From Pseudomonadota bacterium (GTDB lineage Bacteria; Pseudomonadota; Gammaproteobacteria; Burkholderiales; Chitinibacteraceae), in NCBI GenBank assembly GCA_026399755.1, contig JAPLQI010000035.1, forward strand, positions 33,825 to 97,824: a DNA stretch of 64,000 bases, written 5' to 3'. Shown piece after piece: positions 8,136-16,799 of the stretch. The notes beneath the pieces were generated by a model. That model was not told where the DNA came from. It made no database searches and saw only the letters and a program-made list of their open reading frames with translations. Each line of letters opens with the position of its first letter. The stretch's first letter is position 1. A program made the position numbers and the translations under genes.

Positions 8136-8960
8136 CTAAGGGTATGAGGGCGGTCGATCTTGCTGAGGGCTTAATACATTCACTTCCATGGGCGGCGCTT
8201 CATTAGGGAGCCATTTTCGGTGTATTTTTTGAAAGTGGCCTTCTTTTTTGAGCCAAATCAGCGCTTCTTCCCAGTCTTTAATGGTGCGGGCAGGCGTTTG
8301 CGTAGAAAACGCTAAATAGAGCTCTAAGCTATCTAGCATCATGACTTTTTCGACTTCATCGGCAGAGTGGCCAATTTCTTTCAAAATAGCAGGAACCGCT
8401 ACGCTGCCATCGATCCAAAGATCAAAACGTTTGCCCATCAGCTTGGCTGCAGTCATTTGCGGGGTGGCGGCTAAGTCTATCCGAGTAAAGCCTTTTTTTG
8501 CGGCGGTATCCACAAAGATGCTGCCACGATAGGTGCCAATGGGTAGGGTGTAGATGGTGTCACCTAAGGCCGATAAGCGTGCTGAGTTGCCTTTACGGGT
8601 GTAGACATTGGTGCTGCTGATGGCAATGGGGCCAAGCATAATCATTAACTTCTCACGCTCGCTGGAGCGCCCCAAGCTAAACAGCATCACATCAGGCCCC
8701 TCAAGCAGCGCCTTGTAGCCTCGCACCCAAGGTACCAGCTGAATAAGGTCTTTATTCCCTAGCTTGCTTTGTAATGCCTGTACTATTTCAACCGCCATTC
8801 CAGCGACTTTATTGTCCGCCATGTAATTGATGGGTGGCCAATTTTCGGTATATATCGTGAGCCCATAGGCTAAAGTGCTGACGCTGCAAAAAACAAGCAG
8901 CGCGAGGGCTTGCTTAAGCAGGCAAATTGATAGAGAGACGTAAGATTTTGGCCGTTTCAT
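8136..8960 (-). CDS. Periplasmic solute-binding protein, family 3 (copy 2)
   Basis: A 274-residue paralogue of the 6941-7750 product; the two are nearly collinear, with long identical runs such as MLFS.GRSSEREKLMIMLGPIAISST and KKEGHFQKIHRKWLPNEAPP. It has an N-terminal signal peptide (KQALALLVFCSVSTLAYG), then LTIYTENWPPINYM. It differs mainly in the leader and at positions that could change ligand specificity (for example TYRGSIFVDTAAKKGF against GYRGSIFADTAAKKGF). AGGTAG precedes the start, a better ribosome site than copy 1 has. No transporter subunits are adjacent. Ligand unknown. Confidence 0.85.
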   Translation of the reverse strand: MKRPKSYVSLSICLLKQALALLVFCSVSTLAYGLTIYTENWPPINYMADNKVAGMAVEIVQALQSKLGNKDLIQLVPWVRGYKALLEGPDVMLFSLGRSSEREKLMIMLGPIAISSTNVYTRKGNSARLSALGDTIYTLPIGTYRGSIFVDTAAKKGFTRIDLAATPQMTAAKLMGKRFDLWIDGSVAVPAILKEIGHSADEVEKVMMLDSLELYLAFSTQTPARTIKDWEEALIWLKKEGHFQKIHRKWLPNEAPPMEVNVLSPQQDRPPSYP

Positions 8961-9063
8961 AGACTACCTAGCTGCGCCTGTCATTAAAATCTTCAATGAC
9001 GGTATAGCACGCTTTAGCTTGGCTTGATTATGAGGAAGATTGCAGGGGAAGGTGCTTATCCTC

Positions 9064-9113
9064 GCCACTTTAAGCAAGCCCGTGGGTAATTGGGCTTGCG
9101 TGGTTTAAGTGGC
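9064..9113. terminator. Hairpin downstream of lolD
   Basis: Nested inverted repeats (outer GCCACTT/AAGTGGC, inner GCAAGCCC/GGGCTTGC) lie between lolD and the second binding-protein gene. It has no clean T run, so it may act as a factor-assisted terminator or mRNA 3' stabiliser. Confidence 0.5.
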
Positions 9114-9133
9114 AAGGAGGGCGCAGTAGATAT

Positions 9134-9826
9134 TTAGCCCGCAGCTAGACCGGTTTTAGATAATCTGAGCATGCGCCCACATTTGGCGGCAAGTTCAGGA
9201 TCATGCGTCACAATCACAAAGCCTGTGCCTGATTCCTTGGCTAATTCCAATATTAATTCAAACACACCACTGGCTGTTTCGCGGTCTAAATTGCCTGTTG
9301 GTTCATCCGCCAATACGCAAGCAGGGCGAGTGACCAAGGCACGGGCTATGGCGGTGCGCTGACGCTCGCCACCGGATAGCTCGCTTGGCTTATGGTGGCT
9401 ACGATCAGCAAGACCCACTCGGGCAAGAATGGCTTCGGCTTCTTTCATGGCAGCTGCCTTATCCATACGGCGGATAAGCAGCGGCATGGCGACGTTTTCT
9501 GCTGCGGTAAATTCGGGCAATAAATGATGAAACTGGTAAACAAAACCTAGGTGCTGATTTCGCATCAAGCCGCGTTCGGTTTCATTGCCTGCCAGCGGGT
9601 CCTTGCCCATTAGCTGAATTTGCCCACTGCTGGGCGCATCCAGTGCGCCAAGGCAGTGCAATAGCGTTGACTTGCCAGAGCCAGACGCGCCCACAATCGC
9701 CACGGTTTCACCACGGTGCAGTTCAAAATCAATATGTGCCAATACTTGGGTTTCTAGCTTGCCGGTTTTATAGCTTTTACTTAAATTTTGTGCCGCGAGT
9801 ACCGGCATTTGATCAGTATTAATCAT
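9134..9826 (-). CDS. lolD: Lipoprotein-releasing system ATP-binding protein
   Basis: The cytoplasmic ATPase of the Lol complex, which powers extraction of mature outer-membrane lipoproteins from the inner membrane to LolA. The 230-residue product has Walker [11 protein letters not shown]-loop [10 protein letters not shown], signature LSGGERQR and Walker [12 protein letters not shown], with the MacB/LolD-type TGNLD ending. The preferred start is ATG 9826 (MINTDQMPV), which overlaps the end of the permease gene by 8 bp and so is translationally coupled. The ORF-track start at 9862 adds residues read inside the permease gene. Confidence 0.95.
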   Translation of the reverse strand: MINTDQMPVLAAQNLSKSYKTGKLETQVLAHIDFELHRGETVAIVGASGSGKSTLLHCLGALDAPSSGQIQLMGKDPLAGNETERGLMRNQHLGFVYQFHHLLPEFTAAENVAMPLLIRRMDKAAAMKEAEAILARVGLADRSHHKPSELSGGERQRTAIARALVTRPACVLADEPTGNLDRETASGVFELILELAKESGTGFVIVTHDPELAAKCGRMLRLSKTGLAAG

Positions 9827-11057
9827 AACGTAAAGCCTCAGCAGGGTTGACGCGAGATGCACGCCAGCTAGGGTAGAGGGTCGCGACCAGCGCTAAGACC
9901 AGTGAAATGCCGCCAATACTGCTGACATCGCTCCATAGCACACGCGACGGCAGCTCAGAAATCAGATAAACATCGGGGGATAAGATAGTCGTGCCGAGCA
10001 CGCGTTCAATAAACGGCACAATCACGTCCAGATTCTTAGAGATAAACACGCCAGCCAATACGCCAGAGCCTGTGCCTATGAAGCCAGATAAAGCGCCTTG
10101 AATCACAAAAATTTTCATGATTGAGCCGGGGGATGCGCCCAGCGTGCGAAGAATGGCGATATCGGCTTGCTTGTCGGTCACCACCATCACAAGGGTAGAA
10201 ACCAGATTAAATGCAGCGACCGCCACAATCAGCGTCAGAATGATAAACATCATGCGTTTTTCGATTTCAACGGCGCGGAAATAAGTGGGGTTTTCTTGGG
10301 TCCAATCACCAACCAATAAATTAGGCATCTCCTGATTTAGCTCGCGCGATACGCTGCGGGCTAAATTTAGATCATCCAGCTTTAGCCTCAGGCCGGAAAC
10401 GGCAGCGCCTGTTCTGAATAGTTTTTGTGCATCACCAAGATGAATCATGGCCACGCCCATATCGTAAGGTGCGTAATCGGCTTTAAAAATACCCGTGACG
10501 GTAAATTGCTTATATCTTGGGGTAAATCCCGCAATCGTGACTTGGCCTTGCGGAGTAATCAGCGTGACGCGATCGCCCGTACGAACGCCTAGCTCATTGG
10601 CAAGAGAAATACCAAGGATGACGCCGAATTCATCCGCGCGTAAGGATTGCAGCTCACCACTGACTAGCTTGCCTGCAACTTCATTGACATCGCTTTCCAG
10701 CTTGGGGTCAATGCCTCGGATCATCACGCCTTTAACCTGCTCGCCGCCATTGGTTAATAGGCCTTGCCCTAATACATAGGGGGCGGCAGCAAGTACATGT
10801 GGGTTCTTTTTTGCGGTATTGGCGGCAGATTGCCAGTCATTCAGCTGATTACCAACCCCGCTGATTTGCACATGCGCGGCCATGCCAAGAATGCGGTTAC
10901 GCACCTCTTCTTGAAAGCCATTCATCACGGACAGCACAATAATCAGCGCCGCTACGCCTAGCGCAATACCGATCACAGAAACAAGAGAAATAAACGAGAT
11001 AAAGCCATTACGACGGCTGGCACGCGTATAGCGCAGGCCGATCAGAAGTTCATACAT
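9819..11057 (-). CDS. lolC: Lipoprotein-releasing system permease, LolC/E family
   Basis: A 412-residue inner-membrane permease that forms the membrane part of the lipoprotein-sorting ABC complex. The N-terminus [35 protein letters not shown] is strongly LolC/LolE-like. A large periplasmic domain follows and three C-terminal helices (about 265-290, 315-340, 375-400) end in [16 protein letters not shown]. Only one permease gene is present, as expected for the hybrid LolF/LolC-only arrangement in which a homodimer replaces LolC plus LolE. It is the upstream gene of lolD. Confidence 0.93.
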   Translation of the reverse strand: MYELLIGLRYTRASRRNGFISFISLVSVIGIALGVAALIIVLSVMNGFQEEVRNRILGMAAHVQISGVGNQLNDWQSAANTAKKNPHVLAAAPYVLGQGLLTNGGEQVKGVMIRGIDPKLESDVNEVAGKLVSGELQSLRADEFGVILGISLANELGVRTGDRVTLITPQGQVTIAGFTPRYKQFTVTGIFKADYAPYDMGVAMIHLGDAQKLFRTGAAVSGLRLKLDDLNLARSVSRELNQEMPNLLVGDWTQENPTYFRAVEIEKRMMFIILTLIVAVAAFNLVSTLVMVVTDKQADIAILRTLGASPGSIMKIFVIQGALSGFIGTGSGVLAGVFISKNLDVIVPFIERVLGTTILSPDVYLISELPSRVLWSDVSSIGGISLVLALVATLYPSWRASRVNPAEALRYD

Positions 11058-11399
11058 GGGAGGCGAAATCTAACAAGGCGAGAAAGGCGGCTAGTTTAGC
11101 ATGCTTAGATCGCGGCGCTTGCTTGCGGAAGGGGTAAATATGGAGATCACACTGGTTTTTTAGTGTGAAATGAGTGTTCTTTCATTGTGAAGGATGACGT
11201 GGGCACAAAGGCGTGCCTGATAGGCATCACTAGAGACAAAACATCGCAAGAACGCTGGTTTGCGTAGGGTGTGCAAGTTGTTGCGCACCCTACAATACTC
11301 AAAGTCCTAAAAAAGCTTAATTCTAGACTTGTTTTTCTCCGTGAAACTCCGTGTTCTCCGCGCCCTCCGTGTTTCAAGATTTGGGTTGTGGTGTTGCAG
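11058..11399. repeat. Intergenic region with two dispersed repeats
   Basis: This 342-bp gap between pflA and lolC has no supported gene. At about 11197-11300 it holds a GTGGGCACAA...GGGTGTGCAA...TTGCGCACCC repeat, related to copies near 34374 and, inverted, 45601-45745. At 11332-11389 it holds a copy of the CTCCGTG/CTCTGTG repeat (tctccgtgaaactccgtg), nearly identical to the one at 41080-41137. Confidence 0.7.
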
Positions 11400-12185
11400 T
11401 TAACAGGTAAACAAACCGCGTTGGCGGAATTGTTCACGCACTCGCTCGACCAGCTCCATGCTTGGGCTTTTGGTGTCTGTTAGCTCGTACTTCATGCCCA
11501 GCTCTGCCCATTTGCTTTCGCCCATTTTATGAAAGGGCAGTACTTCAACGCGCTCGATGTTTTTCATTGGCTTTAGATATTCGGCCAGTTTTTCTACATC
11601 CGCGAAGTCGTCGCTGATGCCGGGGATCAGTACGTAGCGAACCCAAACCGGTTTGCCCATCTTTTGTAAGCGTTCGGCAAAGTCGAGTGTGGGTTGGAGT
11701 GGTTTGCTGGTCAGGGCTTCGTATTTGACCGGATCGCTGTGTTTGATGTCGAGTAGCACGAGATCTACATTATCAAACCATGCATCATCAAGGTGGGCGG
11801 CTAAAAAGCCTTGGGTATCGAGTGCGGTGTGTAGTTTGAGATCTTGCTTGGCGCGGCGGAAGATTTCGCCTACAAAGTGCGCTTGCATCAACGGCTCGCC
11901 ACCGGAAATCGTTAGCCCGCCTGCGATGCGCAAAAAACTGGCATATTTTTTAAGTTCGCTCATGACGGCTTCTACGGTGTAGCTTTTGCCGTTATGCAGC
12001 TTCCATGTGTCTGGATTATGGCAATACAGGCAGCGGAACTGACAGCCGCTTACAAAAAGGGCAAAGCGCATGCCGGGGCCATCGACGGCCGCACCGGTTT
12101 CGATGGAATGCACAAATCCCTGTTGATGATGTTCGGTATCAAAAGAGATCGGGATGATTTCCCCTAGTGGCTTAGTCGGCTTCAT
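11400..12185 (-). CDS. pflA: Pyruvate formate-lyase-activating enzyme
   Basis: A radical SAM enzyme that abstracts a hydrogen from the active-site glycine of PflB to install the glycyl radical under anaerobic conditions. The 261-residue product carries the [4Fe-4S] motif CQFRCLYC (CxxxCxxC), GGLTISGGEPLMQ for SAM binding, and VLLDIKHSDP. It is about 15 residues longer at the N-terminus than the E. coli enzyme. It lies downstream of pflB and the mini glycyl-radical gene, with a strong hairpin between, so its expression is probably lower than that of pflB. Confidence 0.96.
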   Translation of the reverse strand: MKPTKPLGEIIPISFDTEHHQQGFVHSIETGAAVDGPGMRFALFVSGCQFRCLYCHNPDTWKLHNGKSYTVEAVMSELKKYASFLRIAGGLTISGGEPLMQAHFVGEIFRRAKQDLKLHTALDTQGFLAAHLDDAWFDNVDLVLLDIKHSDPVKYEALTSKPLQPTLDFAERLQKMGKPVWVRYVLIPGISDDFADVEKLAEYLKPMKNIERVEVLPFHKMGESKWAELGMKYELTDTKSPSMELVERVREQFRQRGLFTC

Positions 12186-12222
12186 GTTTTTTCCAGTGGG
12201 GCTTATTTTATTGTTTTACGTT

Positions 12223-12260
12223 AAAACGGATCATTAAGCCTGCGCTTAATGATCCGTTTT
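12223..12260. terminator. Strong hairpin between mini glycyl-radical gene and pflA
   Basis: AAAACGGATCATTAAGC pairs perfectly over 17 bp with its complement across a 4-base loop, giving flanking A and T runs on both strands. It lies 35 bp after the 61-codon gene and before pflA, so it should end or attenuate pfl transcription before pflA. Confidence 0.85.
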
Positions 12261-12295
12261 GGGGAGTTCTACTTTTCTTTCTAATGCACAACAGC

Positions 12296-12481
12296 TTACG
12301 TTTTTTCGTGGAAAGTACGGCTAATCACGTCCATTTGTTGCTCACGAGTGAGCTTGACGAAATTCACTGCATAGCCAGAAACACGCACGGTGAGCTGTGG
12401 GTAGTTGTCTGGATTTTCCATCGCGTCAACCAAGGTGTCTCGGTTTAACACATTCATATTAAGGTGAAATAGTTGTGCCAT
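12296..12481 (-). CDS. Stand-alone glycyl-radical domain protein (mini GrcA-like)
   Basis: A 61-residue protein almost identical to the last 60 residues of PflB just upstream, including the glycyl-radical motif RVSGYAV and the ending [15 protein letters not shown]. Family knowledge: GrcA/YfiD (about 127 residues in E. coli) carries the same domain and rescues PFL whose polypeptide has been cut at the radical glycine by oxygen. This product is only the domain itself, with no N-terminal extension. Translation is credible: AAGGAG lies 7 bases before the ATG. It is probably a recent partial duplication of pflB kept as a spare radical part, though it could also be a duplication without function. 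Confidence 0.8.
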   Translation of the reverse strand: MAQLFHLNMNVLNRDTLVDAMENPDNYPQLTVRVSGYAVNFVKLTREQQMDVISRTFHEKT

Positions 12482-12520
12482 GGGCGGCTCCTTGGGTGAG
12501 TGTATTCTGTAAGTTTTAGA

Positions 12521-12555
12521 TTAATTTGCCAGCCCCGTAGGGGCTGACAAATTAA
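12521..12555. terminator. Hairpin between pflB and mini glycyl-radical gene
   Basis: TTAATTTGCCAGCCCC and GGGGCTGACAAATTAA form a 16-bp stem with one mismatch and a 3-base loop, 15 bp after the pflB stop. It could partly terminate transcription or protect the pflB mRNA end, setting the ratio of PflB to the mini protein. Confidence 0.75.
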
Positions 12556-12569
12556 CTAAGCAATACTTC

Positions 12570-14882
12570 TTAACACTTGCCGTGGAATGTACGGCTGATT
12601 ACGTCCATTTGCTGTTCGCGAGTCAGCTTCACAAAGTTCACTGCGTAGCCAGAAACACGCACGGTCAGTTGTGGGTAGTTTTCTGGGTGCTCCATCGCGT
12701 CCAGCAGGGTGTCACGGTTCAATACATTCATGTTTAGATGGAAGAGTTGATCCATTTTTTCATCAACGGCATCTTTATCTAAGCAGGTAGAGCATTCTTC
12801 GCCGTGTGGTCCAAACAGGCCATCGATCGAAGCGGCTAATGTTTTAACGCGATCTGCTGCGTTGTGGCCCAGTGCGTCAGGGGTCATGGATGCAGTCCAA
12901 GACACACCATCCAAAGCGGCTTCGTAAGGGATCTTCGATACAGAGAAGCCCGCAGCGATAAAGCCATTGGTGTCGCGGCCATTCATTGGGTTAGCACCTG
13001 GAGAGAACGGAGTGCCAGAGCGGCGGCCGTCTGGGGTGTTACCTGTTTTCTTGCCGTAAACCACATTAGAGGTAATGGTCAGTACCGATTGAGTTGGCAT
13101 GGAGTCACGATAGAACACAGGCTGAGCCTTGATCTTATTCATGAATGTTTCTGTCAGCCAAACTGCAATATCATCGACGCGATCATCGTTATTGCCGTAA
13201 GCAGGGTAATCGCCTTCGATTTTGTAATCGACTGCAATGCCTTTTTCGTTACGAATCACAGACACTTTTGCGTGCTTGATGGCAGAAAGTGAATCGGCAG
13301 CAACAGCTAGGCCCGCAATACCGCAAGCCATGGTGCGCAGAATGTCACGGTCATGCAGCGCCATTTCGATGCGTTCGTACGAATACTTATCGTGCATGTA
13401 ATGGATCGAGTTCAGCGCAGTCACGTATGTTTTTGCTAACCAATCCAGCATTACATCGTATTTCGCCATCACTTCATCGTAATTGAGCACATCGCCTTTG
13501 AGTGGTTCAAAACCATTGGCGACCACTTTGCCGGTTTTTTCGTCCACACCACCGTTGATCGCATAGAGCATGGCTTTGGCAAGGTTGACCCGTGCGCCAA
13601 AGAATTGCATTTGCTTACCGACCGCCATGGCTGAAACACAACACGCGATGGCGTAATCGTCACCCCATTTTGGATTCATCAAGTCATCGTTTTCGTACTG
13701 GATGGCGGAGGTATCAATCGAAACTTTCGCGCAGAATTCTTTAAAGCCTTGCGGGAAAGAAGTCGACCACAATACAGTCAAGTTAGGCTCTGGAGCCGGT
13801 CCAAGGTTGTACAGTGTGTGCAGAACACGGAAGCTAGATTTAGTCACCAGTGTGCGGCCATCAAGACCTGTACCACCGATAGATTCTGTGACCCATGTTG
13901 GATCGCCAGAGAATAAATCATCGTATTCTGGTGTGCGCAAGAAGCGAATAATCCGCAATTTCATGACCATATGGTCAATCAATTCTTGGGCTTGTGATTC
14001 GTTAATGCGGCCTTCGACCAAATCGCGTTGGATATACACGTCAAGGAAGGTTGAAGTACGGCCAATCGACATCGCCGCGCCATTTTGCTCTTTAGTTGCA
14101 GCAAGATAGCCAAAGTACAGCCATTGGATGGCTTCTTGAGCGGTAGTGGCTGGCTTAGAAATATCAAAGCCGTAAGACTTAGCCATTTGCTTGAGTTCGC
14201 CCAGCGCTTTGATTTGCTCGGACAACTCTTCACGCAAACGAATCACTGATTCGGTAAACGGAACATCATTGAGTTCGGTTTTTTCGCGTTTTTTGTCAAC
14301 GATCAAAAAATCAACGCCGTATAGTGCTACACGACGATAGTCACCAATAATACGGCCACGGCCATAAGAATCTGGTAAGCCAGTAATCACACCCGAGCTA
14401 CGGCAAGCCATAATTTCTGGTGTGTAAGCATCAAACACGCCCATATTGTGATCTTTACGATATTTGGTAAAGATGTCTACAATTTCTGGGTTCATTTCAA
14501 AGTGATAGGCTTCAAGGCCGTTTTGCACCATGCGCAAACCGCCGTTCGGCATAATGGCGCGACGCAGTGGTTTGTCGGTTTGAACACCGACGATGGTTTC
14601 TAAATCTTTATTAATATAGCCAGGGCCGTGCGCAGTAATCGATGCGCCAACATGGGTAGATACTTCCAATACGCCACGTTTACGCTCTTCTTTAAGCTGA
14701 GCAGATAGCTCGGTCCAAAGTTGAGTGGTGCGTTCGGTTGGGCCAGCAAGGAAGCTATCATCATCCAAGTAAGGCGTGTAGTTGAGTTGGATAAAACCAC
14801 GAGTGTCGACTTTATCTTGCCACTCGCCGGTTTTAAACCCACGCCAAGCGTCAAGTTGCAGATGATTTTCTGGTGCGTTCAT
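12570..14882 (-). CDS. pflB: Formate C-acetyltransferase (pyruvate formate-lyase)
   Basis: A cytosolic glycyl-radical enzyme that converts pyruvate plus CoA to acetyl-CoA and formate during anaerobic growth. The 770-residue product (E. coli 760) shows the adjacent catalytic cysteines in [12 protein letters not shown] and the radical glycine in RVSGYAVNF near the C-terminus. The start at 14882 ([13 protein letters not shown]) has AGGAG about 9 bases upstream. The ORF-track start at 14924 adds 14 residues with no ribosome site. It is the first gene of pflB, mini glycyl-radical gene, pflA. A half-conserved FNR-like TTGATCTGTTTGAA lies at 14949-14962; regulation by FNR is only an inference. Confidence 0.97.
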   Translation of the reverse strand: MNAPENHLQLDAWRGFKTGEWQDKVDTRGFIQLNYTPYLDDDSFLAGPTERTTQLWTELSAQLKEERKRGVLEVSTHVGASITAHGPGYINKDLETIVGVQTDKPLRRAIMPNGGLRMVQNGLEAYHFEMNPEIVDIFTKYRKDHNMGVFDAYTPEIMACRSSGVITGLPDSYGRGRIIGDYRRVALYGVDFLIVDKKREKTELNDVPFTESVIRLREELSEQIKALGELKQMAKSYGFDISKPATTAQEAIQWLYFGYLAATKEQNGAAMSIGRTSTFLDVYIQRDLVEGRINESQAQELIDHMVMKLRIIRFLRTPEYDDLFSGDPTWVTESIGGTGLDGRTLVTKSSFRVLHTLYNLGPAPEPNLTVLWSTSFPQGFKEFCAKVSIDTSAIQYENDDLMNPKWGDDYAIACCVSAMAVGKQMQFFGARVNLAKAMLYAINGGVDEKTGKVVANGFEPLKGDVLNYDEVMAKYDVMLDWLAKTYVTALNSIHYMHDKYSYERIEMALHDRDILRTMACGIAGLAVAADSLSAIKHAKVSVIRNEKGIAVDYKIEGDYPAYGNNDDRVDDIAVWLTETFMNKIKAQPVFYRDSMPTQSVLTITSNVVYGKKTGNTPDGRRSGTPFSPGANPMNGRDTNGFIAAGFSVSKIPYEAALDGVSWTASMTPDALGHNAADRVKTLAASIDGLFGPHGEECSTCLDKDAVDEKMDQLFHLNMNVLNRDTLLDAMEHPENYPQLTVRVSGYAVNFVKLTREQQMDVISRTFHGKC

Positions 14883-14948
14883 AGCTGATGCTCCTATAGG
14901 CCTCAAGACCCTGTTGCCGTGCATGTCTTATAAGGACACGCTTTAAGT

Positions 14949-14962
14949 TTGATCTGTTTGAA
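14949..14962. promoter_or_regulatory. Weak FNR-like site upstream of pflB
   Basis: TTGATCTGTTTGAA matches one half-site (TTGAT) of the FNR consensus TTGAT-N4-ATCAA exactly and the other poorly. It lies about 70 bp upstream of the pflB start. The position and the gene's biology fit, but the match is not strong. Confidence 0.25.
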
Positions 14963-15104
14963 AACGATTTTGTCGCTTCCAATGCATCCATCCTAGTCTG
15001 ATCTTTGACGTAAAAACTTAATACAAATCAACTTCTTGGTTTTGTAGCTTGTATACAGTTGACTACTTTTGCTTGGGGAAAGCAAAGCATAAATAACAAA
15101 AAAA

Positions 15105-15129
15105 AACAGCGCCATATTGCGGCGCTGTT
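15105..15129 (-). terminator. Intrinsic terminator of prfC
   Basis: On the minus strand AACAGCGCC-N7-GGCGCTGTT is followed by a run of nine or more T residues. It begins 12 bp after the prfC stop codon and has the classic form of a rho-independent terminator. Confidence 0.9.
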
Positions 15130-15140
15130 GGGTTGAATAT

Positions 15141-16730
15141 TTACAGGGTAACGGCGTGTTCACGGGTTGCGTGAAACACAATTTTAGGCCAGCGCTCCTG
15201 AATGAGTTGCAAGTTCACTCGGCTCGTTGCGAGGTAAGCTAGGCTGTTTGCAGCGTCCCGCCCCAGATTGTTGACCAGCTGATCTTCAAAATCTTCCAAC
15301 ATTTTTGCATCATCACAGCTCACCCAGCGTGCGGTGAAAATGGTGGTGGATTCAAATACTGCTTCTACGCCATATTCATTAGCAAGACGGGAAGCAACCA
15401 CTTCAAATTGCAATACCCCCACCGCACCTAAAATCAGATCCGAGCCGTTGAGTGGTTTAAATACCTGCACCGCGCCTTCTTCACCCAACTGTTGCAAGCC
15501 TTTATGCAATTGCTTGATCTTCAGTGGGTTTTTGATGCGCACAATGCGGAACATCTCGGGCGCAAAGTAAGGGATGCCAGTAAAGGCGAGTAATTCGCCT
15601 TCAGAGAATGAATCACCAATCTGAATATTGCCGTGATTGGGCAGGCCGATAATGTCGCCAGCGTAAGCTTCTTCTACTTGCTCACGGCCTTGCGCCATAA
15701 AGGTGACGACCGAGTTGGCGGCAATCTCACGATTCAGTCGCAAATGCTTGAATTTCATACCACGGGTAAATTCACCCGAACACACACGCAAGAAAGCAAT
15801 TCGGTCGCGGTGTTTTGGATCCATATTGGCTTGAATCTTAAACACAAAAGCCGAAAATTTTTCTTCGGTAGGGCTTACTGTACGCACGGTGGCGTGAGCC
15901 TCGCCGGGTGATGGTGCCCAATCGACCAGCGCGTTTAAGATTTCGCGAATACCGAAGTTATTAATCGCCGAGCCAAAGAAGACCGGTGTTAAATCACCTG
16001 ATAAAAACTCTTCCAGCACAAAGGGGTGCGAAGCGCCGCGTACAAGCTCTAGCTCCATACGGGTGTTTTCGATCTCCAGTGGGAATAATTCATCAAGGCG
16101 AGGGTTGTTTAGGCCTTCAATGATTTCCACTTCATCCAGCGGGCCTTTGCCTGGGGTGAACAGCAGTACGGTATCAGTGAGGATGCTGTACACGCCACGG
16201 AAGGTCTTACCCATGCCGATCGGCCAGGTAATCGGCGCGCAGCGGATTTCCAGCACGCTTTCTACTTCGTCTAATAGCTCAAGCGAATCACGTACTTCGC
16301 GGTCGAGCTTGTTCATTAGCGTAATAATCGGCGTATTGCGCAGGCGGCATACATTCAAAAGCTTGATAGTTTGCGCTTCCACACCCTTAGCCGCATCAAT
16401 CACCATCAAGGCGCTGTCTACGGCGGTGAGCACACGGTAGGTGTCTTCAGAGAAGTCTTGGTGGCCTGGTGTGTCGAGCAAATTCACGACGTGATCGCGG
16501 TAATCAAACTGCATCACGCTGGATGCCACCGAAATACCCCGTTGCTTTTCGATATCCATCCAGTCGGAAGTGGCAAACTTGCCGCCTTTTTTACCTTTAA
16601 CCGTACCGGCGTTTTGAATTGCTCCCGAGAAATAAAGCAGCTTTTCGGTGAGCGTCGTTTTACCCGCATCAGGGTGGGAGATAATGGCGAAGGTGCGGCG
16701 ACGGCCTACTTCGCGTGCTAAATCAGTCAT
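15141..16730 (-). CDS. prfC: Peptide chain release factor 3
   Basis: A translational GTPase that recycles RF1/RF2 from the ribosome after termination. The 529-residue product matches RF3 length. It has the P-loop [13 protein letters not shown], switch region [15 protein letters not shown]3 [16 protein letters not shown] and G4 TLMNKLDR, followed by the beta-barrel domains ([13 protein letters not shown] near the end). The start at 16730 gives [19 protein letters not shown], the family N-terminus; the ORF track starts 7 codons earlier without support. It is monocistronic with its own terminator. Confidence 0.96.
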   Translation of the reverse strand: MTDLAREVGRRRTFAIISHPDAGKTTLTEKLLYFSGAIQNAGTVKGKKGGKFATSDWMDIEKQRGISVASSVMQFDYRDHVVNLLDTPGHQDFSEDTYRVLTAVDSALMVIDAAKGVEAQTIKLLNVCRLRNTPIITLMNKLDREVRDSLELLDEVESVLEIRCAPITWPIGMGKTFRGVYSILTDTVLLFTPGKGPLDEVEIIEGLNNPRLDELFPLEIENTRMELELVRGASHPFVLEEFLSGDLTPVFFGSAINNFGIREILNALVDWAPSPGEAHATVRTVSPTEEKFSAFVFKIQANMDPKHRDRIAFLRVCSGEFTRGMKFKHLRLNREIAANSVVTFMAQGREQVEEAYAGDIIGLPNHGNIQIGDSFSEGELLAFTGIPYFAPEMFRIVRIKNPLKIKQLHKGLQQLGEEGAVQVFKPLNGSDLILGAVGVLQFEVVASRLANEYGVEAVFESTTIFTARWVSCDDAKMLEDFEDQLVNNLGRDAANSLAYLATSRVNLQLIQERWPKIVFHATREHAVTL

Positions 16731-16799
16731 GTAAGGGCTACAAAAAAGCAAAAGAGGGATTTTACGTTAATTACGATGGATAAGCACGGATCAAGGCAC

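Noticed and set aside
11147-11437. 96-codon minus-strand ORF (KHGRGEHGVSRRKTSLELSF...)
   Set aside because: It is a translation of the CTCCGTG repeat and the GGGTGTGCAA repeat, and overlaps the end of pflA. No start context.
12864-14109. Several plus-strand ORFs of 65-142 codons over pflB
   Set aside because: They are antisense frames of pflB, which has full-length family similarity.
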